Assembly: GCA_965220055.1 (NCBI GenBank)
Contig: CBDCPE010000004.1
Coordinates: forward strand, 2,294,001-2,358,000
Reading direction: 5' to 3'
DNA: 64,000 bases
Source: Bin87 sp965220055
GTDB taxonomy: Bacteria; Chloroflexota; Dehalococcoidia; Lucifugimonadales; UBA3495
The translations under genes were made by a program, and so were the position numbers. The notes under the pieces were generated by a model, which was not told the origin of the DNA, ran no database searches, and saw only the letters and a list, made by a program, of their open reading frames with translations. Positions 25,518 through 34,073 of the stretch are shown in pieces (position 1 is the first letter of the stretch; every line of letters begins with the position of its first letter).

Positions 25518-27988
25518 TCTCCGTTCTCCTGTTCCAGCTTGCTGGCTCGCATGTCGGCGGCCCGGAGCAGCGCTTCAAGGCCAGCCAGCCGGAAGGGTCC
25601 CAGCCAATCCAGCAGCCCCGCGCTCCGGTCCAGCCATGACCGGCGCTCCCCGCCGTCCAGACCGATGCGCGCGATGGACAGGTCAAGGATAGTTTCCGCC
25701 AATCGCAATCCCTCTCCAAGGTCCACCGGCGGCAGCACCTCGGGCACGGCCACCGGGTAACCCAGCAGGCGGTCGGATTCCGGATTGCCGCTCGCATTAT
25801 TACCCCTGGCCGGTCCGGGCAACGACCTTATGCCGAGCCTGACCTTGCCGTGGTGCGCCGCCGCCAGATAGGCGGCGAGGTCGCGCGTCATCTCATCAAG
25901 TCCGTCCGCGTGTTCCAGAATCGCCAGGGCGCTGCCCAGTTCGTGGCGGAAGTGCCGGCGTTCGTTCCTGACGTTTTTCAGGTTGCTCTTCGCCAACGGC
26001 GTCGCATCCGCGGGCAATGCTTCGCCTTCCGGAATTCCCCGCATCATCCTCTGGAACGCCGGATGCGCCTTGCCGGCATCGTGATAAAGCGCCGCCACCA
26101 CCAGCGCGTCGCGAATCACCGGCTCAATGGCCCAGGCGGGCAGCTGGTCCAGGACCTCCCTGACCGTATCCTCCACGTGGCGACAGTGGTCGGACAGCGC
26201 TACCGGTTTCCTGAGGGCAGTGGACCCGGGGTCGGAACCCTGTCCGTCCTCCACCTCAGGCGCGGCCTCGGCCATTGGGACCGGGCCCACCGGCTCCGTG
26301 CCGGTCGGGTCCCAGCCAGCATCCGGAGAATAGCCCCCTCGTGCCGCGTCCAGCATCAGGGTCATCCCCGGATGAATCTCCCGCGGTTGCGCCCGGCGCC
26401 ATTGGTCATCCAGAAAATCCCAGACCCACGCCATCCGCCCTTCGCCGTTGCTCAGATAGTCCCTGATGCCCCTGGGCCGGCCCGATTGTCCGCCGACGGG
26501 TACATTGACGATTTCGGAATGCCTCGGTCTCGGAGCGGCCCCTTCCGGTCCATCCGGGGAGATGTCTCGCCAATATACCGAGACGTCGCGCTCATCATTG
26601 CCCCGGACGTACCTCGAAACATCCAGGTAACTGCCCGACAGGTCCGGCGTGGTGTCAAACAGCCCCACCACGTCGCGCCGGCGAATTACCGCGAGGCGCT
26701 CAACGTCCCCCAGGACTGCACCCAATTCCGCGAGGTCCGCAGGGCCGGCGGAGTGGCCTTCCAGCGATTTCAGTCGTTCCCGGGCCGCAGCCACGTCTTC
26801 CGGTCGGTAGGGCGCCGTATCCGCTGCGCTCTCTCCGGTATCCACCCAGAAGATCGCGCCCGGCTCGTCATCGCCCCTGCGGTTGCACCGCCCCAACCGT
26901 TGCACCATGGATGGCCACGGAGCCAATTCAGTGATCAGCGTCCGCGCCGAGATGTCCATTCCCGCTTCGACCGCCTGCGTCGCCACCACCAGCATTCCAG
27001 GAATCGCTGCGCCGGGAATCGCTGCGCCGGGAGCCGCCGAGATTGCGTCGTTCTTCTTCTTACGGTCCTCTTCACGGAAACGCGAATGTACCAGCACCCT
27101 TTCGGCGTCCAGCGAAACCCGCCGACCATCGTTGAGTTCCCGGTACACCTGCTGGGCGCGTTCCACCGTGTTGACTATCGCGAGGGTCAGAGTGCCCGAC
27201 AGGTGCTTCTCAGCGATCAAGCCCGCCAGCTGACGTGGATATCCAGCCCCCCTGGTCCGGTTGACTTCAGAAACCATCTTCCGGGCGTTGTGCCGCTTTC
27301 CCAGGATGGGGTGGGCCATGTCGTCCCGACCGAGTTCCAAAACTTGCGAATCCAACGGTGCAGGATGGTCGATGGTGGCAAGCCAATCGGTCTGCACGGT
27401 GGCCGACATCCACATGCTCTGAGCCGGGCCGAAGGTCTCCAGCTTACGGCGAAGCCCTGCCAGTTGCGTCGAGGTGGGCAGACCGTTGGCCATCAACTGC
27501 ACTTCGTCCATGACCCACAGACAGTCGTTGTTCAGCAGGCCGTATTCGACCGGCCACATCGACGGACCAACGCCGTATCCCCGGTTGAGCGCGCGGGACA
27601 GGAGCATATCCTGCGTGCCGACGATGATGAACGGCTGCTCAGGGTACAGATACCACTGCGTTCGCGGTTCCCCGCCCATGAGGGTGACTACGCCGACCTG
27701 GTCTTCCATCCCCAGATCATTGACCCACCCTTCGATTCGACCCACCGTCTGTTCCACCAGGCTGCGCATGGGCAAACAGTAAACCAACCGCCGGGCAGTG
27801 TTCCGTCGGACGCTCCCCTCGGCATGCTCTTTCCATCGCCATAGCCAGGCGAGAACGGCGGCTTCGGTCTTGCCCGTACCGGTGGGCGCTTTCAAGAGGA
27901 CCGGCAGGGAGGGACCTTCGGCCAACCGAACCTGGTAAGGGTAAGGATCATTGCCCGTTGCCCCGATGAAAAACTCTGCAAAGGTCAT
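25514..27988 (-). CDS. cas3: Cas3 helicase-nuclease with C-terminal HD domain (type I-G)
   Basis: The 824-residue product has the helicase first: Walker A in LLKAPTGTGKTEAAV (about 32-46), the DExx box in WVMDEVQLM, and motif VI in QRLGRCNRRGD. The HD nuclease follows, with SDHCRHVEDT, ALYHDAGKAHPAFQ and AAHHGKVR. A helicase before HD is the type I-G arrangement. It degrades DNA recruited by the effector complex. It is the first gene of the minus-strand cas operon. The upstream region holds a sequence matched by the mini-array spacer. Confidence 0.92.
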   Translation of the reverse strand: MTFAEFFIGATGNDPYPYQVRLAEGPSLPVLLKAPTGTGKTEAAVLAWLWRWKEHAEGSVRRNTARRLVYCLPMRSLVEQTVGRIEGWVNDLGMEDQVGVVTLMGGEPRTQWYLYPEQPFIIVGTQDMLLSRALNRGYGVGPSMWPVEYGLLNNDCLWVMDEVQLMANGLPTSTQLAGLRRKLETFGPAQSMWMSATVQTDWLATIDHPAPLDSQVLELGRDDMAHPILGKRHNARKMVSEVNRTRGAGYPRQLAGLIAEKHLSGTLTLAIVNTVERAQQVYRELNDGRRVSLDAERVLVHSRFREEDRKKKNDAISAAPGAAIPGAAIPGMLVVATQAVEAGMDISARTLITELAPWPSMVQRLGRCNRRGDDEPGAIFWVDTGESAADTAPYRPEDVAAARERLKSLEGHSAGPADLAELGAVLGDVERLAVIRRRDVVGLFDTTPDLSGSYLDVSRYVRGNDERDVSVYWRDISPDGPEGAAPRPRHSEIVNVPVGGQSGRPRGIRDYLSNGEGRMAWVWDFLDDQWRRAQPREIHPGMTLMLDAARGGYSPDAGWDPTGTEPVGPVPMAEAAPEVEDGQGSDPGSTALRKPVALSDHCRHVEDTVREVLDQLPAWAIEPVIRDALVVAALYHDAGKAHPAFQRMMRGIPEGEALPADATPLAKSNLKNVRNERRHFRHELGSALAILEHADGLDEMTRDLAAYLAAAHHGKVRLGIRSLPGPARGNNASGNPESDRLLGYPVAVPEVLPPVDLGEGLRLAETILDLSIARIGLDGGERRSWLDRSAGLLDWLGPFRLAGLEALLRAADMRASKLEQENGE

Positions 27989-28080
27989 ACACGCTCTCCG
28001 TCGCCAGGATAGACAGGGGCAGGTTATTGAATGCGTTCCGGGATCTTAACCACTACGCACGGATGTGGCCTACGAAGTGA

Positions 28081-28107
28081 AGGATGGTAATACACTACGC
28101 AAATCAA
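28081..28107 (-). promoter_or_regulatory. Putative target of the mini-array crRNA in the cas3 upstream region
   Basis: On the minus strand TTG at 28107-28105 is followed by ATTTGCGT (28104-28097), identical to the first eight bases of the mini-array spacer. Agreement continues at positions 10-11, 13-17 and 19, so 16 of 19 match; mismatches fall at 9, 12 and 18. Beyond position 20 the match is random. TTG fits the TTN PAM that I recall for type I-U/I-G systems. It lies about 100 bp upstream of the cas3 start. I could not define the cas3 promoter boxes. Confidence 0.7.
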
Positions 28108-28170
28108 GCATATCTCTCGCCTATCATCAAGACCTTTCTGCTATCCTTCCGGCACCTGATCGCTTCCCGT

Positions 28171-28267
28171 AATTCCACTACGGCCCCATTGAAGCATTTG
28201 CGTTGTTTATTAGCCGACGCGGTTCCCAAACTCCTCCACTACCGAAAGGCGGTGGCCCCATTGAAGC
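28171..28267 (+). CRISPR. Stand-alone mini-array, probable cas-regulating crRNA
   Basis: In crRNA sense on the plus strand this unit consists of a truncated repeat (28171-28195, an 11-nt internal deletion removing the stem-loop but keeping the ATTGAAGC handle), a 36-nt spacer (28196-28231) and a second repeat (28232-28267) identical to the array consensus except in its first few bases. The spacer length equals that of the main array. It diverges from cas3 and its spacer partly matches the cas3 upstream region. The layout is that of known cas-regulating or antitoxin crRNAs (CreR/CreA) of other CRISPR types. Confidence 0.8.
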
Positions 28268-28296
28268 CTCGCACGCCATTTGCAGAAAGAAGGCGC

Positions 28297-28502
28297 CGCG
28301 CATTACCTCAAATCAAATGCTACTGAACTTCGGTCGCACAAGGTCTCCTGGCAGATCCAGTCGCGAAATGGGAGATGGCTGGACACCGTCGTCGGAAGGA
28401 CCCGCCGCAACGCATCGGTGGACCTGGTTTGGCCGTACGCCGTCCGGCGCCCTCCGCCTTATAGATACTCTCGTCGGTTCGCCTAACGGCCGTTATGTGT
28501 AA
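28297..28502 (+). repeat. Dispersed repeat of about 205 bp, copy B
   Basis: Begins GCGCATTACCTCAAA and runs through TACTGAACTTCGGTCGCAC and CCGCCTTATAGATAC to a diverged end near 28502. It follows the mini-array directly. Confidence 0.65.
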
Positions 28503-28529
28503 TAACGGAATGCACTCCGCCGACCGGCG

Positions 28530-29135
28530 TTAATACCTGGTCCGATCCGCGACGGCGTTGTAGTCCGCCTGGTCCAGCCAGTGGCACCAAACGCTGGCGC
28601 CGGGCAGCCGTAGTCTCCTGCTGTCCGTACGGATACCCCAGGCTGCCACTGCAGCGTGAATAAAACCCAGATCATGGTCGTGGACGAACCTCAGCGCCGG
28701 CAGTAGGTCGGTGTCGGTGGACATCATGACGCCGACATCGTAAGCGCCGGCGATGGCGAGCCTGACAAAATCGATGGCCAAGGCAACGTCGATGCCTTTT
28801 TCCTGAGCTGGGTCCGTTGGCCAAGTTGGCGGGTATCGGAGACCATGCGTAATCACGGTCGCTCCGTTTGCCCTCCACCGGTTGGACTGCCTCATATGAG
28901 CGGCGTGTGAGCGCTTGTCTCTGTGCGGGTCCGGCCGACCAGAGTAAATACGCACGTCCGACAGGGAGCAGGGCATGCCGCCTGGGCCTCCTCTACTCGC
29001 GATCAACTGGCCCAGCTTGATCGGGTCAAACTGACCGTCAACATTGGACTGGGGATTCGGAAAGAAGCGATCGCGAGCCCGACGATAGGCATTCTGAGCG
29101 TCAATGAACAGCGCGATTCGCAGTGGAGTAGTCAT
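28530..29135 (-). CDS. NYN-domain (PIN-like) putative RNase
   Basis: From the ATG at 29135 the 201-residue product begins MTTPLRIALFIDAQNAYRRAR, the first strand and aspartate of the NYN fold, and later has QEKGIDVALAIDFVRLA and VGVMMSTDTDLLPALRFVHD, which carry the remaining acidic residues of the metal site. NYN proteins (LabA/DUF88 type) cleave RNA or act in defence. The reading frame extends to 29264, but that part lacks similarity. No strong ribosome site precedes the chosen ATG. It is monocistronic. Confidence 0.8.
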   Translation of the reverse strand: MTTPLRIALFIDAQNAYRRARDRFFPNPQSNVDGQFDPIKLGQLIASRGGPGGMPCSLSDVRIYSGRPDPHRDKRSHAAHMRQSNRWRANGATVITHGLRYPPTWPTDPAQEKGIDVALAIDFVRLAIAGAYDVGVMMSTDTDLLPALRFVHDHDLGFIHAAVAAWGIRTDSRRLRLPGASVWCHWLDQADYNAVADRTRY

Positions 29136-29300
29136 GAGGAGGCGCCGCGCGAGGCAAAAAAATAGACCCTGCTCATCAACTTGGACGAAGCCGAGCCGAT
29201 TGCAGGGAAGATTGCATAAATGGTACGCGAAACGCTCAGAACTGTCAAGCAAGTTTGGCTGCAATTAGCTCCCAGTGTCACGCGTCAATCATTCTTGCCG

Positions 29301-29504
29301 GCGCATTACCTCAAAACAAGCGCTACCGAACTTCGGTCACGCCAGGTCTCCTCGCAGATCCAACCACGAAATTGGATAGCTGGCCACCGTCGTCGGAAAT
29401 GCCCGCTGCAACGCATCAGTGGAGCTGATTTATCTGCGCGCCGTTCCGGCGTCCCCCGCCTTATTGATCCTCGCGGTGACTCGCTCAATGGTCATTACGT
29501 AAAT
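29301..29504 (+). repeat. Dispersed repeat of about 205 bp, copy C
   Basis: From GCGCATTACCTCAAAAC to GGTCATTACGTAAAT. It matches copy D at 38841-39045 best, and the similarity continues beyond its end into the IstB remnant and the following gene. Confidence 0.7.
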
Positions 29505-29574
29505 CGTACCGTGCGGGGGTCCCGCCCGCCGGCCCGATAATGATGTGGATCACCACACTAACGCTGGGCTCGTG

Positions 29575-29716
29575 TTATAGCGTGTGGACGGCGCACTGCT
29601 GCGTTGTGAGCCGGCGCAGCTCCAGGTCATCGAGGATGGGCAGGTCTGGAGACAGGAAGGACCTGAAGGTACGGTCCGCCGAGTTGTCGGCCATGGCCTT
29701 GAAGAAGTCGTCGGCT
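29575..29716 (-). pseudogene. IstB (IS21 ATPase) remnant, copy 1
   Basis: Read on the minus strand the segment encodes FKAMADNSADRTFRSFLSPDLPILDDLELRRLTTQQ, which aligns with the part of IstB around Walker B (normally LLILDDFGL). Only about 47 codons survive and a stop follows. It is a relic of an IS21 element. Confidence 0.65.
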
Positions 29717-29756
29717 TAACTGAAACGCACGTTAGTGTCCACCCCGCATGTTATTA

Positions 29757-29793
29757 AAAGCACGGTGTGCCTTTTTAACGCACACCGTGCTTT
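29757..29793 (-). terminator. Intrinsic terminator of the AlbA_2 gene
   Basis: AAAGCACGGTGTGC at 29757-29770 pairs perfectly (14 bp) with 29780-29793. On the minus strand the hairpin begins just after the stop codon of the gene at 29795 and is followed by TTTTAATAAC. Its twin is at 39424-39460. Confidence 0.85.
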
Positions 29794-29794
29794 G

Positions 29795-31489
29795 CTATTC
29801 GTGTTTCTCATAACGGACATTCCGGCCGCGGGTTCCCACGCGACGCAGGGCTGCCTCGGCCACCAGCCGGTTCAGCAGCCGGTAGGCCTGGGGATACGTG
29901 ATGTCGCATAGATTGGCCGCGATCGTGCGTGAAATGGAACCGTGCTCCTCAACGTACCGGCGCACCAGATCGCCATGCTCGGCGGGTTCAACACGGCGCC
30001 GCTGATCACCCCCACCGTCGCCGATTCGCCGGGCCGCGTCCTCTGACAATTGGTGCCAACGCCGCTGCCCGGTACCATGCGCAGAAACGAGGCCTCGCCC
30101 CTGCAACGATTTCAGGACATCCTGCGCTGCTACCTCTTCCCGCTGCAGGACTGCTGCTGCGTTGAGCGCCGTCATTCGCCCCTCGCGTTCCAAAGCGGTC
30201 AACACCAGCAAATCTTCCAGGGAGAGAGGGGTTCCGTCGCGGCCTCCCTCAGCCACCAGGCGTACCAATCCGAGATTGGGCTCACCTCCGGCCAGCGCCA
30301 GGGTGACGCCGGTCTCCGTGCTGCGTTCGTAAGAGGGCGCGGCACGGCCGTTACGCAGTTGCTCGTAGAATATGGTGTCAATGCCCCGCCCGGTGCGCTC
30401 CACAATGCCAGCGCGTTTAAGCGCGTCGGCCAACAGCGGATTGCGCGGCCGCGGCGCCGTCACCAGCAGATTGTCCAACCGCACACCCGCCGGAAACCCG
30501 CCGGGATTGGAGACCTCCAAGCGGTCTGCTCGCCACTGGATATGCACCGCCCCCAGACTGGTGTAGTCCCGATGAACCAGAGCATTGGCGACGGCTTCCC
30601 GGAAGGCGCGCTCCGCATACTCGGCGACACCAACGCGGGTCATACCAACCAGCACCTCGCGCTCCCGGTTGCGCGCCTGAAAACGGGCCGATAGTTCCTC
30701 CAGCACCCTGAGCAGCGGCCCGCGGAAAAAATCGTTGACCAGTATGTCGGTGCCCGAGATCTCCTGGAAGGCAACCTCGTGGGTCGGTAGAGCAGAAGCC
30801 AAGACGTCTTCCCGTCCAAAGAGGAGCAGCCCCAGCACTCTCACGATTTCCTCGCCGCCGCGGGATTCCAAGGCACCCAACGCTCTGGCCAGCTCAACGT
30901 TGCTGAGGTCAAGCAGCGCTTCATCACCGCGAGTCCGGTTCTCGCGGATGGACCGGCGGTAGCGGTCGAACTCCAGCGGTTCCAGAGCGTCCATGCCCAT
31001 GCCGTCCAGCGGAAGGGCGGAATGATCCAGCAGACCGTGATGAGCCTGCTGCGACTGCATCTCATGGAAATGGAAGGGTACACACGAGGGTTTGCCGTCG
31101 CCTCCGATTGTCCGCCGCAGGTAACGCCCATCCGCGGTGCCAACAGGCTGGCGCATCGCAGGCACTTCCACCACTAGGACTTCATGCCCGCTCACCTCAG
31201 CAACTTCCACCCGGGTGGAAAGAGATGGCCGAGTACGATTCGCAACCAGCGCCTGAATGCGAAGAAGGTCAATATCGGAAGATTCGTGACGGGGCCGGGC
31301 GCCGGTGACGCGGCCGTCATCCTCAACTCCAACCAGCAGCCAGCCGAAACCCTCGCCGCTTCGGTTCGCCAGGCAAACCGCCGCTTCGACCAAGTCGCGG
31401 TCCGATAGTGAACCGGCTTCCTCGCCCTTGAACTCCACAGCCACGGTCTCGCCTTGCTGGATCAGTGATTTCAGTATCTCCGCTGTCAA
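29795..31489 (-). CDS. AlbA_2 (Schlafen-like) and HATPase regulator, copy 1
   Basis: The N-terminal domain (GETVAVEFKGEEAGSLSDRDLVEAAVCLANRSG...GWLLVGVEDDGRVTG) is the AlbA_2 putative nucleic-acid-binding domain. A middle HATPase_c_4-type domain follows (AFREAVANALVHRDYTSLGAVHI...NPGGFPAG), and two winged-helix regions form the C-terminus. Such proteins are often listed as RecG-like transcriptional regulators and occur in defence islands. A TTG start at 31489 gives 564 residues, exactly the length of the second copy at 39462-41156, which also starts TTG. The frame is open further upstream but without similarity. Confidence 0.8.
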   Translation of the reverse strand: MTAEILKSLIQQGETVAVEFKGEEAGSLSDRDLVEAAVCLANRSGEGFGWLLVGVEDDGRVTGARPRHESSDIDLLRIQALVANRTRPSLSTRVEVAEVSGHEVLVVEVPAMRQPVGTADGRYLRRTIGGDGKPSCVPFHFHEMQSQQAHHGLLDHSALPLDGMGMDALEPLEFDRYRRSIRENRTRGDEALLDLSNVELARALGALESRGGEEIVRVLGLLLFGREDVLASALPTHEVAFQEISGTDILVNDFFRGPLLRVLEELSARFQARNREREVLVGMTRVGVAEYAERAFREAVANALVHRDYTSLGAVHIQWRADRLEVSNPGGFPAGVRLDNLLVTAPRPRNPLLADALKRAGIVERTGRGIDTIFYEQLRNGRAAPSYERSTETGVTLALAGGEPNLGLVRLVAEGGRDGTPLSLEDLLVLTALEREGRMTALNAAAVLQREEVAAQDVLKSLQGRGLVSAHGTGQRRWHQLSEDAARRIGDGGGDQRRRVEPAEHGDLVRRYVEEHGSISRTIAANLCDITYPQAYRLLNRLVAEAALRRVGTRGRNVRYEKHE

Positions 31490-31859
31490 GAGTATTGTTC
31501 TCCGTGGCGCGGACCCAACTAACCCGCTGCTCGCTTCGCCGCTACCCGCGCGGGAATTTGTTCCTGCAGCCCATCTCTGAGTTCTTTGGTCGACAGTCGC
31601 AAGCCGACGATCGATTCGCCCACGTAGCCCCTTTACCGCCGCCTTTGACACTCTGGCGCATTGACGAGACCCGACTCAGCGCCTGGCGTGAAACTGCGAT
31701 CCGTGCACGCCGCCGGATTACCAATTATCCTTTCGACGCCGGCCTGGCAACTCCAACAGCCCGCTGTATCCAACACGCCACTAACGGCGGTGAAGGGACC
31801 AGTACGTCACCACCAATGGACTGCTCCACCCCTAGTCACACTGGTCGCCGTACCATCCA
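31490..31859. other. Intergenic region
   Basis: No supported gene. It should contain the promoter of the minus-strand gene at 29795-31489. Confidence 0.4.
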
Positions 31860-32564
31860 CTATGCTGATTCGTACAGTCCCAACCGCTCCAGGCTGCCGA
31901 GCAACAAACGCTCAAAAATCCCGTGATACACCGTGCTTCCCCGCTGGTCATAGGCAATTGCCAACATCAGTGCCAGCGCCTCCACCACGCCTGATGTGGG
32001 CATTCCACCAGATCCGGCATCCCTTATACGCCTTCGCAACTCCAGCGAACCTGGAACCGTACTCAACGACGGGTCCGAGAGTGGGACACTGTTGAATGCA
32101 GCACGGAAGCATATCTCCCACGCGGTTAACTCCCGGCCCAAGTATGGGCGTTTCAGATGATAGGCTCCGATCCCTGACAGCTTGCATTGTTCACCATCGA
32201 CCTCGATCAACGCATGCCTGTCGCGCAAAGCCGCGATAGAGGTTCCTAGCTTGGCAGCCATAGCCTGTGCCTTGCCCACCTCAGCATCTTCGTGTCCAAA
32301 CTCCCTCAACCAGCGGAGGCAAAACGAACTTTCCCTATCCAGCAACTCCTCCAACTGCGTCAACCTATGGTCCATCACAGTCGCTTCGACCGGCGTTATC
32401 GCAGTGCCGCGCTCCGTATACTGAGCGCGTGATGTACGGTGCAGCTGCACCGACCCAGTCCGCGGATCCAAATCCCAAAGTTTTTCGTGCAGCGAGTCCA
32501 ATATGTACTCCCCGCCGTCGATATTGACCATGCAAAAACAGCACGCGCGAGCCGCAGTCACCAT
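31860..32564 (-). CDS. Hypothetical protein
   Basis: The ATG at 32564 follows GGAGG at a good distance. The 234-residue product begins MVTAARACCFCMVNIDGGEYILD and has a helical middle (ITPVEATVMDHRLTQLEELLDRESSFCLRWLREFG) and a C-terminal part with ALALMLAIAYDQRGSTVYHGIFERLL. I recognise no domain. It is not obviously co-transcribed with its neighbours. Its place between other candidate defence genes is the only hint to function. Confidence 0.6.
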   Translation of the reverse strand: MVTAARACCFCMVNIDGGEYILDSLHEKLWDLDPRTGSVQLHRTSRAQYTERGTAITPVEATVMDHRLTQLEELLDRESSFCLRWLREFGHEDAEVGKAQAMAAKLGTSIAALRDRHALIEVDGEQCKLSGIGAYHLKRPYLGRELTAWEICFRAAFNSVPLSDPSLSTVPGSLELRRRIRDAGSGGMPTSGVVEALALMLAIAYDQRGSTVYHGIFERLLLGSLERLGLYESA

Positions 32565-32679
32565 AGTGATCCTCCGATACCAAGCCAGACAACCGGATTG
32601 ACCGCCAGGCGGCCATCTGCCATCCGCCTTATGCGCCGCCGCGCACGAGGACATTTTATCATCATGCTCAAAGCGCCCC

Positions 32680-32772
32680 CCTTCCTCCACCGCCCCAGCA
32701 GGCAACATTGCCGTCGGCCCTCACGCCACACGTGTGGGACTGACCGGCGCTGATGGAGGCGAACTGTCCTTG
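32680..32772 (-). pseudogene. RCC1-repeat protein fragment
   Basis: A single RCC1-like repeat (FASISAGQSHTCGVRADG followed by NVACWGG) is readable on the minus strand, with weakly similar text in other frames up to about 32990. The surrounding frames contain stops, so it is a remnant of a beta-propeller repeat gene. Confidence 0.5.
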
Positions 32773-33053
32773 GGCGGTGTGGTTTTGGCCCCTTCTAAAG
32801 TTGCACATCGCCGAAGCAGGCGCGTCAGACCCCAACAGACCGTCACCAGTGAAATCGTGTGGCCTCGGGAGCACGCGACCGAGGCCCAGCGGAACTCTGA
32901 TGCAATGAGTCCTGCTGCCGCAGTCCTCGCGGCTTCGGGACGGTTCCCAAGCCCAACCTCGGAGGCATACTCGCTGTAGCGTTGGCCGCTTTAATCTGCG
33001 GCGCCGGCCATTCCCATGTGGGGGTCGATTCCGGTAAGGGGCAGGGTCCTACG

Positions 33054-33633
33054 CTAAGGTGCGAGGCGCCGGTTGAGTGTGCGATAGACGGTTGGTCTTG
33101 ATACGGAGAAGAGCTCGGCGAGATCGCTGATGGAATACTCGCCGGTGGCGTGCATGCGGCAGAGTTCCCGCTGCTGACGGTCGGACAGTTTGGGCTGCTT
33201 GCCGCGCAACTTCCCCCTGGGCGCGGGCGATGGCCATGCCCTCGCGGGTGCGCATGCGGATGAGATCGGCTTCGAACTCGGCGAAGGTGGCGAGGATATT
33301 GAAGAACATCTTTCCCATGGGATCGTCCGGGTCGTAGAGCGCCGGGCCGAGGGCCAGTTTCACGCCGCGTTCCCGAAGCCGGTCGGCGATGGCGCGGGCA
33401 TCCGGGACGGACCTGGCCAGCCGGTCGAGTTTGGGCACGACCAGGGTGTCGCCTGTGCGCACGGCGGCGAGGGCCTGGTCGAGGCCGGGGCGGGCGCGGT
33501 TCGTGCCGGTGAGGCCGTGATCGGTGCAGATGCGATCCTCAGCGACGCCGAGGTCCAGGAGGGCCTGGCGCTGGGCGTCCGGATCCTGCCGGTCGGTGGA
33601 ACAGCGGGCGTATCCGATGAGCGCTGCCGTCAT
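33054..33633 (-). pseudogene. tnpR: Tn3-type serine resolvase with a one-base frameshift
   Basis: The product starts MTAALIGYARCSTDRQDPDAQ with the catalytic serine, and continues through LVVPKLDRLARSVPDA and FEADLIRMRTREGMAIARAQG. There the frame breaks: a run of five C at 33213-33217 on the plus strand has one base too many. Restoring it gives the resolvase tail with the Hin-type helix-turn-helix (SISDLAELFSVSRPTVYRTL) and a stop at 33054. It is a recent pseudogene or a sequencing slip. Confidence 0.8.
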
Positions 33634-33801
33634 GGAAGTGTACGAATAGGGTCCCGCTGCCGCAATTGTTTCCGTACCATTGAGACGCTCCTGGCTCCGG
33701 TTTGGCGGTGGTCGGGGCGACCGACTGCCCCGTCCGCTGGACGTTCCCCTTACGGACGGCGCCGCGCCTGCCGGGATGAACGGATAACGGAGCGGTGGAA
33801 C
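33634..33801. other. Presumed res region of the Tn3 relic
   Basis: The 168 bp between the divergent resolvase and transposase fragments is where Tn3 elements keep the res site. I did not identify subsites, so the call is positional. Confidence 0.35.
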
Positions 33802-33990
33802 ATGCCGAGACGAAGCATCTGGAGCGCGCGCCAGCGCGCGGCCCTGTTCGATCTGCCCACGGACGAAGCCACCCTGCTGCGCCATTACACGCTGCCCGAC
33901 GACGACATCGAGCAGATCCGGGTGCGGCGCGGGGGACACAACCGGCTGGGCTTTGCGCTCCAGCTTTGCGCCTTTCGATATCGGCCTGCT
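33802..33990 (+). pseudogene. tnpA: Tn3-family transposase, N-terminal fragment
   Basis: MPRRSIWSARQRAALFDLPTD and then LLRHYTLPDDDIEQIRVRRGG with LGFALQLCAFRYR match the DUF4158 N-terminal domain of Tn3 transposases. Similarity stops near 33990 out of a protein of nearly 1000 residues. The divergent resolvase fits the usual Tn3 layout. Confidence 0.75.
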
Positions 33991-34073
33991 AAGCCACAGT
34001 CCGAGCTGAACCCCGTTTTGCCGGCTGCACAAGGGCGGGCAACAGTCGAAAAGCCCGCACCGTTGAGGTCGTC

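Noticed and set aside
25850..27844. A 664-codon plus-strand frame opposite cas3.
   Set aside because: It is the antisense shadow of a well-conserved gene in GC-rich DNA, with no recognised domain.
28268..28303. A possible second spacer after the mini-array's complete repeat.
   Set aside because: No third repeat follows; the sequence runs into dispersed repeat copy B.
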